Assembly (NCBI GenBank): GCA_029553855.1
Contig: JAKPKE010000135.1
Location: 1 to 47,728, forward strand
Length of the DNA stretch: 47,728 nucleotides
Direction: 5' to 3'
From: Bacillota bacterium
GTDB lineage: Bacteria; Bacillota; Clostridia; Lutisporales; Lutisporaceae
Within the stretch, counting starts at the first letter, position 1. Every line of letters starts with the position of its first letter. Under the pieces are notes generated by a model. The model saw only the letters and a list, made by a program, of their open reading frames with translations, did not search any database and was not told the origin of the DNA. Shown here one piece after another: positions 9,892-17,735 of the stretch. The translations under genes and the position numbers were made by a program.

Positions 9892-9979
9892 AGTAAAAAG
9901 CTAGATATTCTTTTCTGTGGGCTGCCTGTGGAACTCCACATGCAGTGTAACAGAATTTATAGAATATCAGCTTTTTACT
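9892..9979. ncRNA. 88-nt rod-like hairpin, candidate structured RNA or palindromic element
   Basis: The outer arms are 9892-9911 and 9961-9979: AGTAAAAAGCT then GATATTCT pairs with AGAATATC then AGCTTTTTACT, 19 bp interrupted by one bulged A at 9903. Inside, three more helices stack in order: TTCTGT/ACAGAA, CTGC/GCAG and TGTGG/CCACA, capped by the loop AACT. Such nested pairing is very unlikely by chance. The strand and family are unknown. It lies between hpt and ftsH, outside any gene. Confidence 0.5.
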
Positions 9980-10008
9980 GCCGGCTGCTCGCCTTTGTAT
10001 ATCAGCGA

Positions 10009-10058
10009 GTACTTAAGAAAAAGCTTCCGACAAAATGCCTAGCAAATCAAGGAAGCCT
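10009..10058. terminator. Terminator-like hairpin between hpt and ftsH
   Basis: AAAAAGCTTCC and GGAAGCCTTTTT can pair (GCTTCC/GGAAGC plus an A/T extension with one bulge) around a loop of about 22 nt. U-tracts exist in both directions. Its layout resembles the 71-bp repeat at 24789-24962. Confidence 0.45.
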
Positions 10059-10070
10059 TTTTGGGAACTT

Positions 10071-10258
10071 TCATAAGGCGCATTGTAAACCAAAGTAAAT
10101 ATATGCGCGAGCTTCTTTTAAGGCTTTGGGCAGCGAAAAAAGCGAAGATGCGCAGAAAAATCCGTAGGATTTACGTGAGGTAAATCCAGCACATACCGGA
10201 TGTGGGCCCGCATAAATTCTTATGCTACACCCACCAACAGACGTAGGCTTTTGTTTGC
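10071..10258. other. Hairpin-rich intergenic DNA continuing the dispersed repeat
   Basis: This stretch adjoins the 141-bp repeat and contains several small hairpins: GGATTTA/TAAATCC near 10169-10189, GCATAA/TTATGC near 10210, and GGCTTTTGT/ACAAAAGCC (10246-10267, 9 bp with a 4-nt loop). A short open frame exists on the minus strand but has no RBS and biased, low-information composition, so no gene is called. It may be part of the same element, whose other copy is cut by the window edge. Confidence 0.45.
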
Positions 10259-10399
10259 ACAAAAGCCCTGATGTCGGGTTTATGTGCGTTAGGATTTTTC
10301 AAGTATCAAGCTGTGATTCTGTCCAAAGATTGCACCGTGCGAGTCGATATACAAGGCTGTTGCTCCAGGGTATCTACATACTCATAGTTACGTCGCATC
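10259..10399 (+). repeat. Dispersed repeat family A, copy 1
   Basis: This stretch of about 141 bp is nearly identical (about six differences, one of them a 1-nt indel) to the reverse complement of 47587-47728. It begins in the right arm of a 9-bp hairpin and ends 8 bp from the hpt stop. No coding capacity is evident. Fragments of the same family appear at 29647-29670 and 30461-30480. Confidence 0.85.
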
Positions 10400-10406
10400 T
10401 TTCTCC

Positions 10407-10949
10407 TTATTTTTCCATATAAGCCTCCGGCTTAAGCACACATACAAAAGGAAGGTTCCTGTAGAGTTCTGAATAATCCAGACCATAGCCCACGACGAAC
10501 TCATCAGGAATTTTGAATCCTATATATTCAATATCCACTTGCGCCTTTCTTCTGTCCGGCTTGTCAAGAAGGCTGCAAACCTTAACACTCTTAGGGTTCC
10601 TTGTTTTAAAGTTTTCTATGAGATAACTCAAAGTAAGACCGGTATCTACAATATCTTCTACAATAAGAACATCCTTGCCCTCTATTTCCCTTTCAAGATC
10701 CTTTACTATTCTAACCACTCCGGAGGATTTTGTCGTAGAACCGTAGCTTGATACTATCATAAAATCCATTGTCAAGGGCAAATTTATCTCTCTTACCAAA
10801 TCAGAAAGGAACAACATGCATCCTTTTAATATACCCACAATCAGCAATTCCTTCCCACTGTACTCTTCTGTAAGCTGCTTGCCTAATTCCTTAACCTTTT
10901 TTGCAATTTCCTCTTCGCTTATCATTATATTTCTTATATCATTCAGCAT
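10407..10949 (-). CDS. hpt: Hypoxanthine phosphoribosyltransferase
   Basis: This 180-aa type I phosphoribosyltransferase has the PRPP-binding loop VLIVEDIVDTGLTL (94-107), the flexible-loop segment SSYGSTTKSSG, and a C-terminal purine-binding region with DEFVVGYGLDY. It salvages hypoxanthine and guanine to IMP and GMP. The RBS AAGGGGG lies within the last codons of tilS, 4 bp away, showing translational coupling. The tilS-hpt-ftsH order is conserved in Firmicutes, where TilS and Hpt are reported to act on ftsH expression in B. subtilis; here a repeat-filled spacer intervenes. Confidence 0.95.
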   Translation of the reverse strand: MLNDIRNIMISEEEIAKKVKELGKQLTEEYSGKELLIVGILKGCMLFLSDLVREINLPLTMDFMIVSSYGSTTKSSGVVRIVKDLEREIEGKDVLIVEDIVDTGLTLSYLIENFKTRNPKSVKVCSLLDKPDRRKAQVDIEYIGFKIPDEFVVGYGLDYSELYRNLPFVCVLKPEAYMEK

Positions 10950-10953
10950 TAAG

Positions 10954-12342
10954 CTACCCCCTTATATATTTAATAGAAACAATATCTGTAGTTTCGTCTG
11001 TAATTTTATACTTTTCGCTAAGTCTGCCGTCAACAATCCATACAATCTCATTTCCATCGGCAATAAGCTCAAGCTCATCCCTTTTTTCCCGCGGTATTTT
11101 TTCATCTATCAAATAATCCTTAAGTTTCTTGCTTCCTTTCATCCCTATAGGTGCAAAGATGTCACCGGCTTGCCGGCATCTCAGGACAAGTCCTTCTTTT
11201 ACCTTGGAGGGATCAATATAAATAGTGTTCTCTTGACCTCGCAGTTTGCCTATTTCTCCGTTCTTTTTCCTTTCGATCTTTATTTGACCGTAAGCTGTGT
11301 CAATGCTGTTGTTATAATTATATTTTAACTTATAATAGCACTTTTTATCAGCCTTAACAATACATTTTGCCAGTATAAGCTTATCATAGGATATATATGC
11401 TTTTATCTTACAAGGGAGCATCATCGCAGCTCCCGTAGATTTTTGAGCAAGCTCAAGCACTCCTTCAAAATGTTTAAATTCAAAACCGTTCAAAGTATTT
11501 GAAAGCTTTTCAATGCATTGCCTTATTATTCTCCTTTTCAATGCTGTATGAACAGTTACTAATTTAGAAACATCTATGACTATCCTATCCTCAAAAATTT
11601 CCGCAATTCCTTGAATCATGGTTTTTGCTTCAGCCTCCATATAATCGTTTTCCTCCCTTATCAGCTCGGAAAACCTGCTGAACGCTGTCATAACATTAGG
11701 ATTGAAATTCTTCTCTATATAGGGAATCAGCTCGAGCCTTACCTTATTTCTTTGGTAAATTGGCTCCAAATTTGTCCTATCAAGCCTTGGGATCAGATTA
11801 TTCTCTGCACAGTATTCCTCGATTCTATATCTTTCTATTTCAAGAAGCGGGCGTATGATATTACCCCTTACGGCCTCGATGCCCTTAAGCCCGTCTATCC
11901 CGCTTCCGCGCATAAGCCTCATAAGTATTGTCTCTACATGATCATTCAGATTCTGTGCAACCGCAATCTTGTTTCCTCCAACCTTTTCACACACCCGATC
12001 GAAGAGCCTATATCTTATTTCCCTGCCTGCTTCCTCGGGGGAGAGCCCTGTTTTTGCTATATATGCAGGAACATCAAAAACTTCAATATAGGCCGGAATG
12101 CCCCATTCCCTGCAGATCTCACCTACAAATACAGCATCTGCATCTGCTGCCTCACCTCTGAACTGATGGTTCAGATGTGCTGCATACAAGCCGCAGCCAT
12201 ATTCTTTGCTTAGTTCCTTCAGTACATGAAGGAGACATAGGGAGTCAGGACCTCCAGATACCCCGATTATGATTTTGTCTCCAAATTCCAGCATATTGTA
12301 TTTTTCTATTGTTTTTTTTACATCCTTAAAGAGATCTGCCAT
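10954..12342 (-). CDS. tilS: tRNA(Ile)-lysidine synthase TilS
   Basis: This 462-aa N-type ATP pyrophosphatase has the PP-loop SGGPDS at 29-34. The N-terminal domain includes HVETILMRLMRGSGIDGLKG. TilS middle and C-terminal domains follow, ending in LKDYLIDEKIPREKRDELELIADGNEIVWI-type sequence. It converts the wobble C of the CAU-anticodon tRNA-Ile to lysidine, so AUA is read as Ile; it is essential. The ATG is preceded by GAAGGTGG. Upstream it is separated from yabS by a repeat and terminator rather than by yabT. Confidence 0.95.
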   Translation of the reverse strand: MADLFKDVKKTIEKYNMLEFGDKIIIGVSGGPDSLCLLHVLKELSKEYGCGLYAAHLNHQFRGEAADADAVFVGEICREWGIPAYIEVFDVPAYIAKTGLSPEEAGREIRYRLFDRVCEKVGGNKIAVAQNLNDHVETILMRLMRGSGIDGLKGIEAVRGNIIRPLLEIERYRIEEYCAENNLIPRLDRTNLEPIYQRNKVRLELIPYIEKNFNPNVMTAFSRFSELIREENDYMEAEAKTMIQGIAEIFEDRIVIDVSKLVTVHTALKRRIIRQCIEKLSNTLNGFEFKHFEGVLELAQKSTGAAMMLPCKIKAYISYDKLILAKCIVKADKKCYYKLKYNYNNSIDTAYGQIKIERKKNGEIGKLRGQENTIYIDPSKVKEGLVLRCRQAGDIFAPIGMKGSKKLKDYLIDEKIPREKRDELELIADGNEIVWIVDGRLSEKYKITDETTDIVSIKYIRG

Positions 12343-12435
12343 AAGTCCACCTTCTACTTATTTATATAGTAATGCTATCATATGAATATAATATTTGAAA
12401 GGAAAATTTAGATCCTGAATAAGCATTTTTAAATG

Positions 12436-12528
12436 CAGAACAAAGGCGGCTTCGCCGCATTTGCTTCCCATGCGCCTTTTTCGAGTATGCGAGAAAAATA
12501 TGGCGCGGGCGCTTAAATAAACGGTTTT
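12436..12528 (+). repeat. Dispersed repeat family B, copy 1
   Basis: This block of about 93 bp shares roughly 80% identity with 36502-36595, including ACAAAGGCGGCTTCGCCGCA, the block CCCATG-GCCTTTT and the block TGGCGCGGGC. It contains a GCGGC/GCCGC mini-hairpin and is far more GC-rich than the flanking DNA. It ends in the left arm of the yabS terminator. Confidence 0.75.
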
Positions 12529-12556
12529 CGCTTACAACCTAAGCAAAAAACCGTTT
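12519..12556 (-). terminator. Bidirectional terminator downstream of yabS
   Basis: AAACGGTTTT (12519-12528) pairs with AAAACCGTTT (12547-12556). An inner GCTT/AAGC helix caps a 7-nt loop. A/T tracts flank both sides. It lies about 40 bp after the yabS stop. Confidence 0.8.
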
Positions 12557-12598
12557 TTGGGAGTTTTATTGTTCTGTACTATCTGATATAGCATAATT

Positions 12599-13297
12599 CT
12601 ACACTTCATAATAACGGTGCATCAGCTCACATGCTTTGAGTATAGGTGATCCTGAAGATATATCACCATCCGGATATATCATCTCAAGTTCCTGTCCCAA
12701 CGTATATACCTCGCTGGTAAAATCGCACGCAGTGCTATATGTCCCCGAATTTTCCGCCGTGCAAAATATTACAGCAATACTGCTCTTTCCTTTCCTTCTT
12801 CTGAGACCCTCAAACATCTCTATTACACTCTTTTTCATAATTACAGGGTTGTCCCCCATGCTTTCTCCGACATCAAACACAACAATACACCTAAGATTGA
12901 TATTCTCACCATAGTTATTTATAAAATCCATTATTTTGGTTTTTGATTTAGGTTCCAGGTCCTCAATCTCATCTCCAATTACTGCTTTGAGCTGTCGACC
13001 GACTGCCTGTTTTATCGTCCTTCCGGCAGTTTTAAGCGTGAGATCCTGCATGGTTTTACTCAAATCTTCTATAAAGGAATACTCCCATAACCCGCCTCCC
13101 GACTCTGCAATCCCCTTCACAACCTGCACGCCCTTTTTACTATTGCTTTGCGGGTTATTAATACCTATGGCGCTCACGGTTATACCTGCATCATATGCTT
13201 TCTTTGCAGCCTCAATGGCACCGGTTTCCAAACCATGTCCGGCGTCAGTAACGACAATTATCTGCTTTATTTCGCCGTTGTCAATCAATGCATCCAT
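12599..13297 (-). CDS. yabS: VWA-domain protein, YabS ortholog
   Basis: The product is about 232 aa. I chose the ATG at 13297 because GGGAGG sits 8 nt upstream; an upstream TTG (13324) has no site. The protein looks like a von Willebrand A fold: IIVVTDAGHGLETG near the N-terminus and IVVFDVGESMGDNP in the middle, where the usual metal motif DxSxS has become DVGES. Position directly after spoIIE is that of B. subtilis yabS, a sporulation-associated gene of unknown function. The partner kinase gene yabT, normally next, is absent; a family B repeat and terminator occupy its place. Confidence 0.75.
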   Translation of the reverse strand: MDALIDNGEIKQIIVVTDAGHGLETGAIEAAKKAYDAGITVSAIGINNPQSNSKKGVQVVKGIAESGGGLWEYSFIEDLSKTMQDLTLKTAGRTIKQAVGRQLKAVIGDEIEDLEPKSKTKIMDFINNYGENINLRCIVVFDVGESMGDNPVIMKKSVIEMFEGLRRRKGKSSIAVIFCTAENSGTYSTACDFTSEVYTLGQELEMIYPDGDISSGSPILKACELMHRYYEV

Positions 13298-13386
13298 CGC
13301 GAAAACCTCCCTCACGGTAAACAAATCCTGTATACCGGGTTTATTCGTAACCTTGCCAAAAAATAGAATTAATATTCAATATTTGA

Positions 13387-15762
13387 TTACATGGATTCCC
13401 ATATTCTTGCCGATATTATAGTCATATCATCAGGAGCAAATCCGCCATTTGCTTCAAGACAGCCTCGAAGTATTTCTTCCGCCAATCTCTGAGGGTTCCT
13501 GGTTTTGATATCCATTATCATATCAGAAAGCCATTTTTCCTTATCCAGGATATCCTTATTGCAGTCTAAAACCCCATCTGTAACCATAACCACAAAATCG
13601 CCTTCTTTAAGCTTGTTTTTAACAAGTTCCAAATCTATTTTGCTAAGTATTCCGGCAGGAAGGGTACCTGTTCTAATAATTTGCACGCTTTCCTCATGCT
13701 TTATGAAGGTAGATACTGCACCTACCTTAATAAATTCCACCTCCCCGGTGTATTGGTTAATAACCGCCATATCTATTGTAGAATAGGTTTCATCATCAGA
13801 TTTTAAAAGCATCATTGAGTTTATTGCCTTCAAAGCAACATCCCTGTCAAATCCTGCATAAAGAAATTTCTCCAAAAGAGTTATTGTAGTGCTGCTTTCT
13901 AATGCAGCCTTTGGGCCGGTTCCCATGCCATCGCATAATGCAATCATAAATTTACCGTCCTTTAGCTCAATAAAAGAGTAATTGTCTCCCGAAATTGTAT
14001 CTGATTTGCTCATCCTTGCAATACCTGTGGCTATTTGATAGCGTTGCGCCTCTTTTAATTTAATGCTGCATATACTGCCATGTATCAAATCACAAATCAT
14101 ATCTTTTTTATTGAATTTTTTCCCGGTTATCCTGTTTACGGCCGGAATAATATTCTTCATACATTCACGCTTGCCCCCGCAACCGTCGATTTTTATTTCG
14201 ACATCCAGCACATCTCCTTCTTTTGCAACTGCAACATCTTTCACCCTTATAGCCTCATTATCCAGCCCTACCAAAATAAGTTCCTCCATATTCCTGTCAT
14301 AATCCACATCCATATCGATTCTCATTGCCAAATCAGACACTACAGTAGATACCTCCTTCAATTGATCACTTACGAGCAATCTGCTTTCATTCATTTTTTT
14401 CTTCCAGACAAGTCCGCTTCTATACATATCGTAATAATATCTAAGGTTTTCAGTTATTTCCTCAGGCTTCACGCAATATTCTCTGAAGTCTTTGAAACTG
14501 CTTTTCTTTTTTGGATCTTTTCCGTTTTCCGTTATTATCAGCATATTAAAAAGGTATTGATAACTCTTATAAAAATCCTTCTCCCAGCAGTTGCTGCATA
14601 TTCTGCAATCAGAGCAGGTTTTTCCGACTACCTGATCTATTATCCTCGCTGCATCGGTATGGGAAAAATAACCGCTCTCCTGTGTCGTATCCCTCAATGT
14701 ATCGGCCAAGGATTTATATACCCCGGAAAGCTCAGAGAGCCTTTCAATGGTATGCTTCTTTACCCTCATGTTATAGGATCTTTCTTTAAGATATTCACCT
14801 GAAATTACCATCTCATAACCGGACAGTCTCTTCATAAAGCCGGAGGGAAGACATATAAACAGCAAAGAAGCAGCAAATATTTCATAGAATTTTATCAATA
14901 CTTCCGTCGACCCATTAATGTAAAAGGTCATAAGAGAGTTGCTTATGATGAAGCCTAAAGGGCAGCCTAACCTGCCAATGTTCTTCAATAGTCCGCATGT
15001 CAGAGCACAAAACCCGTAAACACCTATTGCCGAAGGAAGGATTGAACCTGATAATGCCTGTACTATCCCCATAACGATCCCGACTGCCGTACCGGTTCCG
15101 GTATTGCCAACATATGCAAAGATCATTATTGCAAAAATGATCAAGACATTCTTAATTGAAAGGCCGGCAACCAGAACCTCTATTCCCGTGAGGCAGAAAG
15201 ACATTGTTATTGTAAGGGCTATTACCTCTTCAGCAGACAGCAGCCTTCGATTTTTATAATTTTTAATAACAGGTATTGAACGATCATAAATGTATATAAG
15301 TAATACAATTAAAAAGGACTCAATTAACACCATCAAAAAGTCGTATAGATAATAATTCTGAACATAAAAAATAAAATATCCAGCCATAAAATTTGCCAAA
15401 GCTGCAACAATTGATATTACAATTCTTTTGTTAGTCTTGATCCTTAGAGTCGCAAAATTCAATATTATAAAAGCAAGCATAACAAAAATACATTTAAGCA
15501 ATACTCCCTTATTCCCTATACTCAAAACTCCAAGCAATATGCTTATCCCCATAACGAACGGGTTTAACTCCTGAATCATTGCAGCCGCTAAAAAAGCAGT
15601 ACAAAAGGGGTTTAGGAAGTCCAGTATAATTGCCCTGCCTAAAAGTAACCCGACAATACCTAATATCACATATTGCCTTAAACCGGTGTTCATAAAAAAA
15701 TTCATAACTTGCTTCAGTTTGCCATTTTTACTTGTAATGCTTTGATTTGATATTGTCGCCAA
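13387..15762 (-). CDS. spoIIE: Stage II sporulation protein E (PP2C-type phosphatase)
   Basis: This protein of about 791 aa has roughly ten membrane spans in the first 320 residues, a central regulatory region (about 330-570) with a Cys cluster (CSDCRICSNCW), and a C-terminal PP2C phosphatase with LCDGMGTGPKAA and VMVTDGVLD. SpoIIE dephosphorylates SpoIIAA to activate SigF in the forespore and helps polar septation. The TTG at 15762 has GAGGTGG 5 nt upstream; a GTG at 15771 overlaps that site and is less likely. The promoter upstream has the long spacing expected of Spo0A-activated genes. Confidence 0.95.
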   Translation of the reverse strand: MATISNQSITSKNGKLKQVMNFFMNTGLRQYVILGIVGLLLGRAIILDFLNPFCTAFLAAAMIQELNPFVMGISILLGVLSIGNKGVLLKCIFVMLAFIILNFATLRIKTNKRIVISIVAALANFMAGYFIFYVQNYYLYDFLMVLIESFLIVLLIYIYDRSIPVIKNYKNRRLLSAEEVIALTITMSFCLTGIEVLVAGLSIKNVLIIFAIMIFAYVGNTGTGTAVGIVMGIVQALSGSILPSAIGVYGFCALTCGLLKNIGRLGCPLGFIISNSLMTFYINGSTEVLIKFYEIFAASLLFICLPSGFMKRLSGYEMVISGEYLKERSYNMRVKKHTIERLSELSGVYKSLADTLRDTTQESGYFSHTDAARIIDQVVGKTCSDCRICSNCWEKDFYKSYQYLFNMLIITENGKDPKKKSSFKDFREYCVKPEEITENLRYYYDMYRSGLVWKKKMNESRLLVSDQLKEVSTVVSDLAMRIDMDVDYDRNMEELILVGLDNEAIRVKDVAVAKEGDVLDVEIKIDGCGGKRECMKNIIPAVNRITGKKFNKKDMICDLIHGSICSIKLKEAQRYQIATGIARMSKSDTISGDNYSFIELKDGKFMIALCDGMGTGPKAALESSTTITLLEKFLYAGFDRDVALKAINSMMLLKSDDETYSTIDMAVINQYTGEVEFIKVGAVSTFIKHEESVQIIRTGTLPAGILSKIDLELVKNKLKEGDFVVMVTDGVLDCNKDILDKEKWLSDMIMDIKTRNPQRLAEEILRGCLEANGGFAPDDMTIISARIWESM

Positions 15763-15804
15763 TTCAGCCACCTCGATGCTTCTATAATTCGCCGTCGTAC
15801 AAGC

Positions 15805-15837
15805 ATTTTAACACAAGGGGTCTGAATAATTTGTCAA
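15805..15837 (-). promoter_or_regulatory. spoIIE promoter with 21-nt spacer (Spo0A-type)
   Basis: The -35 TTGACA (15832-15837) and -10 TAAAAT (15805-15810) are separated by 21 nt, as reported for the Spo0A-activated SigA promoter of B. subtilis spoIIE. The DNA around the -35 (TTGACAA) resembles a 0A box. A further 0A-like heptamer TGTCGGA, one mismatch from TGTCGAA, lies at 15884-15890. Confidence 0.7.
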
Positions 15838-15852
15838 GTTGTATGTGTGAAA

Positions 15853-15890
15853 TCGGAAAATTTTAAGACAGTGAAAGAACTTTTCCGACA
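15853..15890. promoter_or_regulatory. Inverted 0A-box-like pair upstream of spoIIE
   Basis: TCGGAAAA (15853-15860) and TTTTCCGA (15881-15888) are perfect inverted copies. The distal one overlaps the 0A-like heptamer TGTCGGA. Distance to the -35 is about 16-50 bp, suitable for an activator. Confidence 0.45.
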
Positions 15891-15999
15891 TATGAAGTGC
15901 AATAGGTTCAGGATATGACAAATCAATGCTTCGAGTAACGATATACTTTGGTTTGTAATTGGTATTTCATATTGCTCAACGGAATTTTGGCAAAAAAAC

Positions 16000-16022
16000 A
16001 TAGGAAAGTATAACTTTCCTAT
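16000..16022. repeat. Family C palindrome, copy 1
   Basis: ATAGGAAAGT and ACTTTCCTAT pair over 10 bp around ATA. The core matches the 21-bp hairpin at 36592-36636 and degenerate versions near 19323-19360 and 24854-24887. It lies between the tRNA terminator and the spoIIE control region. Confidence 0.7.
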
Positions 16023-16030
16023 ACAATGAA

Positions 16031-16054
16031 AAACCCAGACATAAGTCTGAGTGT
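16031..16054 (-). terminator. Terminator of the tRNA operon
   Basis: On the minus strand ACTCAGAC pairs with GTCTGGGT around TTAT, followed by a run of T. It lies just downstream of tRNA-Met. Confidence 0.75.
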
Positions 16055-16065
16055 TATATTTGTTT

Positions 16066-16142
16066 TGGTAGCGGCGGTCAGATTCGAACCAACGACCGTT
16101 CGGGTATGAACCGAATGCTCTAGCCAGCTGAGCTACGCCGCC
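16066..16142 (-). tRNA. tRNA-Met (CAT), elongator type
   Basis: The 77-nt cloverleaf begins GGCGGCGTAGCTCAG, has anticodon loop TTCATAC (CAT) closed by TTCGG/CCGAA, the T-loop GGTTCGAATC, and an encoded CCA. The acceptor stem pairs fully apart from a G-T at 1:72. The anticodon stem lacks the three G-C pairs of the initiator. A CAT tRNA could also be the Ile2 species modified by TilS; body sequence favours Met. Confidence 0.9.
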
Positions 16143-16149
16143 ATATTCT

Positions 16150-16310
16150 GATTGTCATATACTTCGCAATACTTCGTCAAGCTGCATCTCTCGTCGTCCT
16201 TACGTATGTCTATATACGTGCGTCCTCCTCGGATTTGCTTTCCTTGTCTTGCTCGTATCTTACAATCATCTTCAAAATTGTGATATGCTTCGCATTACTG
16301 CGTCAGCCTG
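16150..16310. repeat. Palindromic inserted element with a partial direct repeat between two tRNA genes
   Basis: The tRNA spacer of 204 bp is far longer than the 7-bp gap on its other side. It contains a segment bounded by GATTGT (16150-16155) and ACAATC (16262-16267) with a central ACGTAT/ATACGT hairpin (about 16202-16219). A 33-bp segment at its left end (16151-16183) recurs imperfectly at 16277-16310 (about 26 matches). No ORF is credible. It looks like a small non-autonomous element. Confidence 0.55.
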
Positions 16311-16346
16311 TTTCTTTATATAAAAGCATTGAGCTTCTCAATCATT

Positions 16347-16422
<76 letters not shown>

Positions 16423-16429
16423 ATATTTA

Positions 16430-16518
16430 TGGTGCCGAAGACCGGAATCGAACCGGTACGATCTTTGAGGACCGCAGGATTTTAAGTCCTGTGCGTCTGC
16501 CAGTTCCGCCACTTCGGC
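16430..16518 (-). tRNA. tRNA-Leu (TAA)
   Basis: This 89-nt class II tRNA has a long variable arm. The acceptor stem GCCGAAG/CTTCGGC is followed by ACCA. The anticodon loop CTTAAAA is closed by CAGGA/TCCTG, giving TAA. It is first in the cluster after the promoter. Confidence 0.95.
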
Positions 16519-16635
16519 TAAACCGTACAATATGTTTCTCGTAAACATTTCCCCGGTCATTATTGAAACTGCATTATAACCAGTATAATGTCATAAGTGC
16601 ATTCAATATCGATACCGCCTTTGACGACAAATATT

Positions 16636-16664
16636 ATTATATCGTCTTTATTGTTAAACGTCAA
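16636..16664 (-). promoter_or_regulatory. SigA promoter of the tRNA cluster
   Basis: TTGACG (16659-16664), a 17-nt spacer and TATAAT (16636-16641) on the minus strand form a near-consensus promoter about 120 bp before tRNA-Leu and just beyond the ppx stop. Confidence 0.75.
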
Positions 16665-16678
16665 TACTTATTTGCCTT

Positions 16679-17614
16679 TCATCTGTTGCCGTTTTTGCCC
16701 ATTGCGTATTTTTCTACTATTCCTTCTAAATTATCATTCTCACTAATAACAAGGCTGTCCTTTTTCAGGCTCTCTAAAACGTGCTGCAATATATATAAAC
16801 CGGCCGGCATCACATCTGCTCTTTCTTTCTGCAACCCTTTGACATTCCAGCGTTCATGAAGGGACATGCCTTTTAGTCTCGTAAATATATCGCTAATAAA
16901 GCAAAGGCTTATTACTGTATTATGTACCGTTTCAGGATTGTATATGCTCAGGCCATGAAACATGGCTGCTGTGGTAGTGGCAGTACCGCCAATGGCAAAA
17001 ATCCTGTCAATTCTTTTTTTGTTTAAATGCTCCAAAGGCTTCATAAAAAGCTCTCTGAGCCTGCTTTTCATTTCCAAAACATCTTCATTGCCTATAGGAT
17101 TATTCGTAATAAACTGCTCTGTCATTCTAACTGCCCCTGCAGAAATACTTACAGAATAGTCAACTTTTTCTTTACTTCCAAGTATGAGTTCAGTACTTCC
17201 GCCGCCTACATCAATTACCAACACATTTTCCTTCGGGTTTTGAATTTCACCTGTTACACCTTTGAGTCCAAGCTCCGCTTCTTCTTCTCCGCTAATAACC
17301 TTGACATCTACTCCTGCATGAATCAAAGCATCGGATACAAAAACTTCTCCGTTTAGTGCTTCGCGAACTGCACTGGTTGCTATTGCATATATCTCCCGAG
17401 CACCGTACCTGTCAGCTTTATTCTTAAAATATTTCAGAGCATCAATATTCCTTATCAAGGATTTCTCTGTTATTATCCCCGTCTTTGAAATATCTTTACC
17501 AATCCTGGTTATGATGAGTTCTTTAGTCTTTTTTACTATAGAATTGCCTTTAACCTCACAGAGCATAAATCTCATTGAATTTGTACCAATATCAATAGCA
17601 GCTATTATCTTCAT
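16679..17614 (-). CDS. ppx: Ppx/GppA family exopolyphosphatase / guanosine pentaphosphatase
   Basis: This protein of about 311 aa has the actin-like ATPase fold. Phosphate loops are AAIDIGTNSMRFMLCEV at the N-terminus and VLVIDVGGGSTELILG in the middle, with the EEEAELGLKG segment between. Family members release phosphate from polyphosphate or convert pppGpp to ppGpp; which applies here cannot be read from sequence. The ATG at 17614 is chosen because AAAGGAG sits 6 nt upstream; another ATG two codons earlier is too close. It lies between an S1-domain gene and the tRNA cluster. Confidence 0.88.
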   Translation of the reverse strand: MKIIAAIDIGTNSMRFMLCEVKGNSIVKKTKELIITRIGKDISKTGIITEKSLIRNIDALKYFKNKADRYGAREIYAIATSAVREALNGEVFVSDALIHAGVDVKVISGEEEAELGLKGVTGEIQNPKENVLVIDVGGGSTELILGSKEKVDYSVSISAGAVRMTEQFITNNPIGNEDVLEMKSRLRELFMKPLEHLNKKRIDRIFAIGGTATTTAAMFHGLSIYNPETVHNTVISLCFISDIFTRLKGMSLHERWNVKGLQKERADVMPAGLYILQHVLESLKKDSLVISENDNLEGIVEKYAMGKNGNR

Positions 17615-17735
17615 TTGCATCTCCTTTAATTATTCTGCAAATATAAAACTGCCAGACCTGCTGACAGTATATTTGTATTATCAGTATAAATTGAATGATT
17701 GCGGTAAGTATAAAAAATTACATTATCAAATTGCA

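Noticed and set aside
9800-10060. 6S RNA or another housekeeping RNA
   Set aside because: The rod hairpin has a similar general look, but the length, central bubble and flanking signals of 6S RNA, RNase P, SRP RNA or tmRNA could not be matched.
10222-10422. Open frame on the plus strand inside repeat A
   Set aside because: No ribosome binding site, overlaps the repeat and the hpt 3' end, and the translation has no protein-like pattern.
12599-13324. Upstream TTG start for yabS
   Set aside because: It lacks an RBS, whereas the ATG at 13297 has GGGAGG at 8 nt.
16066-16142. tRNA-Ile2 (CAT) instead of tRNA-Met
   Set aside because: The acceptor and arm sequence (GGCGGCGTAGCTCAG) is that of elongator tRNA-Met; the lysidine-modified species usually starts differently. 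A tRNAscan/TFAM run would settle it.
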